Positions 56,274 to 64,000 of a DNA stretch of 64,000 bases are shown here, piece after piece. The stretch comes from Acanthaster planci (lineage: Eukaryota > Echinodermata > Asteroidea > Valvatida > Acanthasteridae). The notes beneath the pieces are model-generated. The model was not told where the DNA came from. It saw only the letters and a program-made list of their open reading frames with translations, and did not search any database. How positions within the stretch are numbered: the stretch's first letter is position 1; each line of letters starts with the position of its first letter. Location: contig NW_019091419.1 in NCBI RefSeq assembly GCF_001949145.1, positions 974,715 through 1,038,714 of the forward strand, given 5' to 3'. The position numbers and the translations under genes are program-made.

Positions 56274-59200
56274 GTGAGTGAACTTAGCTTCCTGCCTCCG
56301 ACCTTGGTGCTTATTCACAACGCTTCCCTATTCCACAGAAATTTGCAGTAGATTGGTGCTTGGATCCTTGCTCAGTGGTTGGTGAATCTTTTCTCAGACG
56401 AGCGTGCACTGTACACGTGTAAACGTGTATTTTCTAACTTTAACCGACTGTAGGCCTGATTAATTATAATTTTCCGTGGGTGGTGATGATTGGACGCTTG
56501 CAGTTCCAAATAGTTCACGTTCCGAGGGCATAAGTCTTTGTAAACTTCAGAACACTATGTACCTTCATGGGCTTCGCCAAGATTTTTCCTTTTCTCTTTT
56601 TAGGGGGACCCCCTTTTCCCCGAGGGAAGTTACGAAGGAGGGGGAAGCACTCAGCTTAAAAATGATAATTAACAGCTAAAGGGTTCAATTTTGAGATTTT
56701 TTCCCCTTTTTTATGAAAATTGGCGACCCCTTCACTTGTTTTGTTTTTTCCCTTCTCCCCATTTTTCTTTTTTTTTTTTTTTGAGCGGGGCGCACCCTTG
56801 GGCTCCTGCGATTCCCATGAGTACTTTGTGTCATTGAAGCGTTTCTCAGGAAATGTTTACTTGAAATGCAACGTGTTTGGATGCTATACAGGTATACATG
56901 TTTATTTGCGTTTTGAGTTTTGTCTTAGTTGCCATTAGTTTGAAATAATCAAATTACCCAACATAATAGTAAGCCTGTGTAACTGCCTTTTTAACAATAC
57001 TTGTACTTGTGTTTTAATTCTAGTTTCGGAGGAGGCTCCAAGATGTCTTGAAGGAAGAACACGATGATCACTGCCTACTAAGGTACCTGCGTGGTAAGTA
57101 AGATTTCAGTCTCTTCATGGTGCAGTGTTAAAACATCGCTGAGAACATTTCCTTTATAGAACCAGCTAGTTCAACTCCATGCTTGGTACGAACATGCCGT
57201 GGCACATTATAGCAAACTCCGTTAGGAAAGTGTCATAAATCAATCTAAAATTTGAAAATTGATATATTAACAGCTCAAGTGTTAATGTTTGGTCTCCTTG
57301 TTTCGATTTCGATGTATTTTGTTTTCTTTTTAGCACGGGCATTTGATCTGAAGGAAAGCGAAGCAATGTTCAGAAAGGTAGGCCGACCACAACTGTCACA
57401 GTGACTGTCGTAGATGCTTCCTTTGAGATTTGTCGGAGCAGTGGTTAGTCCATTTTTCTCATTTGGGCCGTGAAGGGGACTTGAACCTCTCCACTGACGA
57501 AGGAAACTGGGGTATCGAAATATATGCATATTTCTATAAATATTTCAATTTATAATTACTTTCTTCCAGGCAAAGTCTTGGAGGGAATCGATGAAGGTGG
57601 ACGCGATTTATAAGAACTTTGAGATGCCTAAGGTATTACACGTTTGTGCGTGTGTGTCATAATACACAAGAGTCCAGAATGAAGCTATAAAAGAAAATGT
57701 AAGATTGGGTGCGTGAGTTTTCAATTATAGTCCAAGAATAAAATAATTTACCATTCAACACGTTGGTCTTCACGTTCCTTTCCAAGGAACAGAAACTTAA
57801 TTAGCGTGTGATTGATTGTTTAGGCTTGTAGAATCTTTATAGAATCATTTGACTCTTCGGTTGATATTGTTCATCGGTTCTGTGGAAGCTTTGATAACAG
57901 TGGGCAGTAGAAACATTTTTTTGTTATTACGCTGTATATTGATACATCGTTGAGAACACCCAAGTCGGTGAGCGTGACAAAGAAATGAAAAAACCTTCCC
58001 CGTGTATTTACATGTGATTAGGTCTGTGAGATGTATTGGTGCGGCGGTCTTGTCGGTCACGACAAAGTTGGTAGTCCGATCTACATAGTACCCTTGGGCA
58101 ACCTCGATATGAAAGGTAGATGGTCCTCAGGCGCAAACTCGAACGATCCACCACGAGTTTATCCGCAAGCATTTGTGAGTGACACACAAGTATAACAAAG
58201 CTTTTAGAAATATAACTCCCATGCAGCATCAATTTGGCGCACATATTAGTCTCGTAATTAAAAGTGACACCTTCAGAACGTTGTTTTAACCTCCTTAAAG
58301 TAATTTTTTAGTCAATATCCCTTTCAGGTCTGATGCATTCTTGCAGAACAAGCGAAATGGTCAAAATCATCATCTACTATTTAGAACAAGTCTACAAAGA
58401 CCTGGAGGAACAGTCAAAGATGGTAAACTAATCACTGGACATGCATCAGTAGATATTTTGGAGATAAAAGAAGGCAGCCAACGAAAAAAAAAATGATGCA
58501 ACCTAAAAATTATTTCACCGCCGCACAGATTATCATGTGCCAGCTATTTAACCTTCAGCGGCAACGGTGCGCATAAGGTTAACCAGTTCATCCATCAGAA
58601 GACAGGGCAGCGGGTTGTTTCGTTTAGGCAAATTCTTTGTGCTTTAAAACAGACTGTTTGAAGCTTTTCCAAAATTCAGGATCGATGCCTAACATGAGGG
58701 TTACTGTCGGTGCTCAGGTAATAAGCTCCTTGTCGTCGGTCACGAAAAAGGCTGTCCATGTACACTGACTGCAGTGTCCTCCATCGTCATGGAAACATTC
58801 TAACAGAGCCTAAATTTAATCTTTTCAGCTTGGAAGAAACGTCGAGGGATTGATACTCCTCTTCGACTTCGAGGGTGTTGGTGCACACCACTTGTGGAAA
58901 CCAGGGATCGATCTTTTCAATGAGGTAAGTCCAGTTATGATAATAATTGACGAATACGCCCTCCTTTGCCAACCAATGCAAATCTTTAGCCGGGCGTGAG
59001 TACAAGACGAAAAAATAGGCCTACAAGGATGGGTCCGGCGGGGGTCCCAAGGGGGCCACGCCCCCTAAAAAGAGCCATTAAAAAGATGATAAGAGGTAGC
59101 CAATTATTCTGGGTCGTTTTCATTTCTTTTCCTCCTCTAAGCGTGTAAAAATTTCCCCAAATGTAGCCTCGACCCTCATAAATGTCACCAAAGATTTGCG

Positions 59201-62200
59201 GGGGAAAGAAAAAGTCAAATTTTGCTCCCTACCCCCTCCCCCAAAAGTTTTACCCTTTGAAATTGTAGCTCTAGAGCCGTCCTCGAAAGAATAATTCGAA
59301 CGGGTTATATAAAATCTTTCTCGCAAATACAAACACAACATGATCAATACTGCTACTGAATGACAATGTCTCCCAAGTTTAACACCGGAGAAGCAACATA
59401 GTGCGTTTCTGGGGGGAAAATTGTTGCGATTCAAGGGGTGAACTTTCTGCAGGCTTTAGTCCCATATACAAAATGGTGGTCAATATTTGTCAGTCAAAGA
59501 AAGGTTTTACCTGGGTTTTAGGTTCACTTCCCATCATGTTACTTGAGAATAGAAATATGTAACAGTTTTCATACACTATTGACACAGTATTTAATTTTGT
59601 TGCGTGAAATCAAAATGTTGCTGACTGTGACTTTGGTATATCTCTATTTTGTTTTCAAAGCGGTTCCATTTTTAACAGAGATATCTTTATTTGAAATAGA
59701 GATATTTGTACACCATAAATAAACTACTTTGAAATATACGTAGGTTAATTGTACGGTTTGTGCACTTGTGGAATACCGAAGCCGTCGGGACACCTGCGGC
59801 CGGTTAACGTGTGTACATTACACGTAGGGCTATGTCTTACTACATGGCCGCTTCAACAAAAGGACCCGCCGGGTTTCACTTGCAGGAAAGGAAACTGAAA
59901 TTTGGAGAATGATAATGTCACGTTTGCCTCTGATCTCCACATTAGGTGCATGAAATGTAGTTTGGAATTGGTACCTTATGAATCACGGACTATTTACGAT
60001 ATTCTGCAAGACCGTGACAACGGATAGATAAGACAAGCGAGGCGTCGACGTGAAGGGATAGAAGTTAGGTTACCCCTGTATAAGACAAGTGCATTCTGAA
60101 TTGTTTTTGACAGGTTCTACAAAATCAAAGACTGAATCCTTTATCAAATCATTCATCGTGCTTGACTAGCGTTATGCATATTTTTTTTCTTGTTTTTGCA
60201 AATGATGTTTTATATGTGATTCGGCTGAAGTTTCTCACGCTGTTTGAGCAGTATTATCCGGAGATCATCAAGACAACCTACGTCCTGAAACCACCCAAGA
60301 TCTTCCCGATCATCTTCGCCTTGGTTAGACCGTTCCTGCGAGAGAGGACCAAGCAAAAGATTCAAATACTAGGAAGTAAGATGTGGGTTATGGAAGGGGG
60401 GACGGATCTTTCCAATAAATTGTGAAACAGCGGCCTGGTAGAGATATTCCATACTTTCGGAATCTTTCCCAAATCACACAGCGTATGCTGTACACGTGTA
60501 GCTGGAATGATTTTATGACATTCAAACATCAGCGTTCACGTCATAAAAACATTGACGAAATGTGCTGTAATAGGTTTCCTCCTGTAAATTCTGTCGCTCA
60601 ATTTATTCAGCGCAAAACCTGTACCGTATACCGGTCCCGTATCCTTGTTTTGTTTTCCACGTTTTGTCTGAGTTATTGTCATTTTGTCACTAGTGAGGCT
60701 GGTTGCCATCTGCAGGCCACCGATCGTTATTGGGCCAAACACTTCAATCATCTTTTTTTTTAATTCCTTGCCGTTTGCGATTCCTCTCTTCTCACTGACG
60801 TAACTGGAGGGAGGTTTTACTGAAGCACATTGATGCCAACGAGCTCCCAGAGTTTTGGGGCGGGACTCGCCACGATCCAGACGGCAACCCCAAGTGCCCA
60901 AGCCAGGTAAGCCACCAAAATAATGCGCAAAAACAGAATACCGTAAGTAGAACTGTGCAGCACGTCGTTGGATCGTTTTTCGCCCCGAGAATAAAGCAAG
61001 ACTATACATCTGAAACTCACTGTTGAGGTTCGAATAACCAGAGACTTCATAAAGAAAAGATCTTGACCCGTGATGAGGTCACTGAAGTCAGATCTACCGA
61101 AACATACTGCCGTAAAAATAAGAATAATATTTTTATCACTTGTCTTTCCTCTGAATTCAGGGATTTCTCAATGTCATTACAAAGTTTATAGATGTATGCT
61201 TCATTCGAAGTGTAGTTGCCGTTGGAGTGTACTCAGAGCCAAGATAAAGTTTTCTTTTTTCTCTCTCTCTAAACACTCGAAGGTAAAACTAGCGGGTATC
61301 GTTCCAGAGAGCTTTTACATGAAGGATATGTGCGTTGACATGCATGACACCACGACGATCACCGTTGGTCGCGGCTCGTGTCGCAAACTCAACTTCACAA
61401 CTAAGAAAGCAAACAGCGTCCTCCGGTTGGTACAAAATCTTTAATGTAATGCATTAACGGCATATTTCGGGATTAAGGAAAAAGCAACGCCCTCATTCAC
61501 TTCTGCGGAATTCCACGACTGCAATGATGTACACTTGTTCAAAAGGTGAAATATATTCTTTATCGAGGTCGTTTTATTAGATATTTGTTAAGAGTTTCGA
61601 AGATAAAAGATCCTTTTACGATACATATTTCGAAAAATTCCTTTTCATGAGATATATTTTCATATCGCGCATTAAGCGTTGTATGAACAACCTACCGGCC
61701 TGACATTCACAGCTTCTGCCCTAACTTCTCCAACACATCTCGTAAACGTCACTCTTTCAAAAGACAAATCTCAGATACTTTTTCTATTTGAAAAACACAT
61801 ATAAAAACGATTTACCCCAGAAATACAGACAATTTTTTTTAAGAAAAGAACTCAGAAAAACGAATTTAACATTATTTCTCGAAAACCAAACTTTGCAAAA
61901 ACAGATCTCATAAAACATATACGCGAAAACAGTGCTCGATAACGGTTGAAAAACTCACTTCATAAAAACGACATTGAGAAGATATACTGCACTGTTCCAA
62001 ATGTTTACTTCCTGGCACTACATGCACTGGGCCTTCGTACACTGCTGTTTTTTCTCAACTGTTAGATATGAATTCATGACAAAAAAGAACAACATTGACT
62101 TTGAGGTTACATGGGTCAGCTTCCGTGAGGGCGCCAGCAGAGATGACGTTGCTGTCGTGCTCCCTGTTCATCGATGCAACAGTCACATGGTGCCTGAGAG

Positions 62201-62582
62201 CGGGGAACTCGAGTTGGAGCGGCCCGGAACATGTGAGCCGGCATCAACCTCGAGGCCGTGCAAGTCTTGATAACTTTTACCCTGAAGATTCCAGAGTATT
62301 ATACGCAGCTTTCACAGCACGGACCAAAATGAGCTATACTATATTATTACAATATTATTACGTACAGTCCGGTTAAATTGGCAACTTATTGAGGTATGAT
62401 TGTTCGCAAAATGTAGGCTCTCCTAAAAGTACTTTCAGACCGAGTTGATTTCGTTTCCCTTTTTTCCAGATGTTGTTACTTTTGACAACAGTTTCAGCTG
62501 GACAACTGCGAAGACAGTGACTTATAGCATTCAGATACTGGAATCAGAAGGCAACGGGGAGACTGACATTGGCAGTGTCTAG
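56220..62582 (+). CDS. SEC14-like protein with CRAL-TRIO and GOLD domains (SEC14L2-4 type)
   Basis: Cytosolic lipid-binding/transfer protein of the SEC14L2-SEC14L3-SEC14L4 group (tocopherol-associated protein family). Exons: 56220-56273, 57024-57093, 57334-57377, 57570-57632, 58022-58115, 58328-58422, 58829-58924, 60231-60375, 60800-60906, 61283-61425, 62066-62232, 62470-62582. All phases join; 1191 nt (396 aa plus stop; human SEC14L2 is 403). Domains: CRAL-TRIO N-terminal about 5-60 (DVLKEEHDDHCLLRYLRARA), CRAL-TRIO about 80-245 (GGLVGHDKVGSPIYI; LLFDFEGVGAHHLWKP; PKIFPIIFALVRPFL; HDPDGNPKC), GOLD about 275-390 (NSHMVPESG; YVVTFDNSFSWTTAKTV). A single gene here may be pro-orthologous to the vertebrate SEC14L2-4 cluster, so no exact symbol is given. 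The intron between exons 8 and 9 seems to lack an AG end. Confidence 0.93.
56274..57023 (+). other. SEC14L intron 1
   Basis: It contains a long T tract near 56767-56783 and a GC/C-rich patch near 56600-56625. No other feature seen. Confidence 0.45.
57024..57093 (+). CDS. SEC14L exon 2: CRAL-TRIO N-terminal domain
   Basis: FRRRLQDVLKEEHDDHCLLR then YLR, matching human FRENVQDVLP and YFLLRWLRAR. The donor is G|GTAAGT, phase 1. Confidence 0.93.
57334..57377 (+). CDS. SEC14L exon 3
   Basis: It completes Ala and encodes RAFDLKESEAMFRK, matching human RSFDLQKSEAMLRK. The acceptor is CTTTTTAG and the donor AAG|GTAGGC. Confidence 0.94.
57570..57632 (+). CDS. SEC14L exon 4
   Basis: AKSWRESMKVDAIYKNFEMP then K, in the position of human [20 protein letters not shown]. 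The acceptor is CTTCCAG and the donor AAG|GTATTA. Confidence 0.9.
58022..58115 (+). CDS. SEC14L exon 5: start of CRAL-TRIO
   Basis: VCEMYWCGGLVGHDKVGSPI then YIVPLGNLDMK, matching human [22 protein letters not shown] in layout. The donor is AAAG|GTAGAT, phase 1. Confidence 0.92.
58328..58422 (+). CDS. SEC14L exon 6: CRAL-TRIO
   Basis: It completes Gly and encodes LMHSCRTSEMVKIIIYYLEQ then VYKDLEEQSKM, the helix equivalent to human LLRTKMRECELLLQECAHQT. The donor is ATG|GTAAAC. Confidence 0.9.
58829..58924 (+). CDS. SEC14L exon 7: CRAL-TRIO core strand
   Basis: LGRNVEGLILLFDFEGVGAH then HLWKPGIDLFNE, matching human [25 protein letters not shown]. The donor is GAG|GTAAGT. Confidence 0.96.
58925..60230 (+). 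other. SEC14L intron 7
   Basis: The largest SEC14L intron (1.3 kb). It includes a G/C-rich patch GGGTCCCAAGGGGGCCACGC near 59043 that looks like part of a dispersed element. Not classed. Confidence 0.4.
60231..60375 (+). CDS. SEC14L exon 8: CRAL-TRIO
   Basis: FLTLFEQYYPEIIKTTYVLK and PPKIFPIIFALVRPFLRERT then KQKIQILG. The acceptor GGCTGAAG has a poor pyrimidine tract, but the position matches human GE|FLCMFEENYPE. The donor A|GTAAGA is canonical, phase 1. Confidence 0.92.
60800..60906 (+). CDS. SEC14L exon 9: end of CRAL-TRIO, unusual acceptor
   Basis: Starting at 60800 the exon gives (S)NWREVLLKHIDANELPEF and GGTRHDPDGNPKC, matching human ANWKEVLLKHI in sequence and length. The preceding intron bases are CACTGAC, so the intron would end AC. 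The nearest AG (60808-60809) works only with a later donor at 60383 and replaces the conserved NWR with KM. The donor is CAG|GTAAGC. Confidence 0.85.
61283..61425 (+). CDS. SEC14L exon 10: linker and start of GOLD
   Basis: VKLAGIVPESFYMKDMCVDM then TTTITVGRGSCRKLNFTTKK, aligning with human PRKYYVRDQVKQQYEHSVQI and SSHQVEYEI. The donor is CG|GTTGGT, phase 2. Confidence 0.92.
62066..62232 (+). CDS. SEC14L exon 11: GOLD domain
   Basis: It completes Arg and encodes YEFMTKKNNIDFEVTWVSFR through VVLPVHRCNSHMVPESGELE, matching human VLRWQFMSDG and YNSHLVPEDG. The acceptor is ACTGTTAG and the donor ACAT|GTGAGC. Confidence 0.95.
62470..62582 (+). CDS. SEC14L last exon: end of GOLD
   Basis: It completes Tyr and encodes VVTFDNSFSWTTAKTVTYSI then QILESEGNGETDIGSV, with TAG at 62580-62582. 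Human has [23 protein letters not shown]. Confidence 0.95.
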
Positions 62583-63077
62583 CACGACGCACAGGGATGG
62601 AGGATGAAGGAATTAAGCCTGGACTAGGGGTGTATTTGATTACATGTAGTGCATTTTCCGCCACCCAATGCAGTCTGGGAATGCTTGAACTGGTTTCGGA
62701 CATCAGCATTCCCTACAGTGAAAGCACTACTGTCAGAAAAAAGAAACTGTACGGAGTTCCTTGTCCCTTCCACGAACACCAGTGTCTTAAACTGTTAAAA
62801 CCGTGAATGTCAGTGGCTTCTTTCTGCCAATCGGACTCGGGATTTAAAGTTCGTTCACCTGTACTGTACTGACCAACCATGTTCATTTATAAGCCTACAG
62901 CGACTAGGCAGCCCTCTTGTTTTGAAGGCCATTTTTCGTAAACCTTTGAAAAGTTATTTTTTATTTTGAAAACATTTCTTCTATACCCCTATGAATCCAT
63001 CTTTCATCTTTGACTTGATAAGCAGGTACTATACTAAAGAAAGTTATTTTTTATTTATGCTTGACTTGTTTACTTCC

Positions 63078-63083
63078 AATAAA
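63078..63083 (+). terminator. SEC14L poly(A) signal candidate
   Basis: Canonical AATAAA about 500 bases after the SEC14L stop codon, the first such hexamer in the 3' flank. Confidence 0.55.
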
Positions 63084-64000
63084 TCTCTTTTATTGGACAT
63101 CCATATCTTGCTTTTCTACCATTTAAAGCAATTTAACCAAACTGAGGCCAGTGGCTGGAAGGAAAAATTGTCATTCCCTTTTATCAATATGTGCACTTGC
63201 ATTACCATTGCCGATGGGTCTACAGGGAACAAGACAAACACAGCAGGATCATGATAAAGGTCCGTAGGTTTAAGCATAAAATGCTCAACCAGCTGTCGTC
63301 CGATCCCATGATGCACGTACACGCGACGGTCACTCACGCATATGTCACACGTGTAGCCACCTGCTGAGAGCCCTTATGAAACAATGCGGCGCCCTCTTTT
63401 GTTTTGCACGCAATTTGTAACTTCCACTGACACATGATTTCTTGTTGGTACCCAAAATAATCTAAAAGTGAAAGGTAACATTTAAGCGAACTAATGCATT
63501 GCATGTGTTGTGTTCACATCAAAACCTTGCAAGAATTACATACATTTAAATCGGACAATTATGCTATTACAATATGGAATAGGCTATTCAAGTACCAGTG
63601 ATATAGTGACCTTCGACAATACTGATATAATAATCGCGTCTTAAGTGAAAATGTTCACATATATCTGAAATAATGCAGTTGCTTCAGACAGAGCTAAGTA
63701 AACCCACGTTCGTTTCAACCGCGGGGGCACGTTCTCTGTTGAGAAACGATCGCTTCAGTGACTCTCCGCCCTGAGCAGAAGCACCCCCTCAATGGTTGAA
63801 AAGCCGGAGCTATGGTGGTCGGGAGTGTTCATTTTGTTGGAAGCAATGCGACCTTAACGCGTGCGTTGCCCAGCTCGAGGCTCATAACCCATCGTAAAAA
63901 TAATGCAAACATTCACGGCAACACGCATGGAAACGTGATGCATATATATTGATTTTGCAAAGCTGAGTCAAGCGGTTCTCCTCTCCACACAACTTCAGGA
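63084..64000. other. Downstream flank without a recognised gene
   Basis: No exon or protein-like frame seen. It contains repeat R1 copy C near 63815-63900. Confidence 0.4.
63815..63900. repeat. Dispersed repeat R1, copy C (right part only)
   Basis: GGGAGTGTTCATTTTGTTGG, then AAGCAATGCGACC, ACGCGTGCGTT and CAGCTCGAGGCTCATA match the right part of copy A at 36055-36200, with an internal stretch of copy A missing. Only the 3' half of R1 is visible. Confidence 0.6.

Overview
This window is animal nuclear DNA with an intron-rich, AT-rich background (exons clearly more GC-rich). It carries three plus-strand genes in the order CLIP1 (CLIP-170) - ACADS - SEC14-like lipid-binding protein. The three products are vertebrate-like, but introns, mobile elements and dense TACATG/ACCGGTA motifs look like a marine invertebrate, probably an invertebrate deuterostome (amphioxus, sea urchin, sea star or hemichordate type). 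I cannot name the species from sequence alone.

Layout. 1-4653: upstream DNA without a recognised gene, full of TACATG palindromic repeats, ending in a candidate first coding exon. 4654-41870: CLIP1 in 28 coding exons whose phases all join (1,450 codons plus stop, close to the human length): two CAP-Gly domains, a Ser-rich linker, a long coiled coil spread over about 20 exons, and two C-terminal zinc knuckles. 41871-about 44.6 kb: its long 3' UTR, holding a perfect 32-bp hairpin from a small inverted-repeat element. 44.6-45.8 kb: intergenic DNA with degenerate repeats, a tRNA-like relic and the ACADS promoter (palindromic CRE, tiny uORF). 45820-53847: ACADS in eight visible exons; a 954-base assembly gap (51492-52445) hides roughly 78 residues. 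53848-56219: intergenic. 56220-62582: SEC14L in 12 exons (396 codons plus stop) with CRAL-TRIO and GOLD domains. 62583-64000: its 3' UTR and flanking DNA.

The genes do not form a pathway: CLIP1 tracks microtubule plus ends, ACADS does the first step of mitochondrial short-chain beta-oxidation, and SEC14L carries hydrophobic lipids. Their linkage is of evolutionary interest, because human CLIP1 and ACADS share 12q24.31 and SEC14L2 lies on 22q12, parts of the old 12/22 association.

The accessory content is mostly short non-autonomous DNA elements. Three have perfect target-site duplications (27286-27731, 46156-46630, 46723-47091), others are fold-backs (13333-13562, 18359-18617, 29129-29611, 38991-39230, 43055-43219). 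There are also three tRNA-derived Pol III relics and one LINE fragment with a zinc-finger and decayed 2A-like motif. The most testable oddities are a SEC14L intron that appears to end in AC instead of AG, and a GC-AG intron in ACADS. I found no convincing new multi-gene system here.
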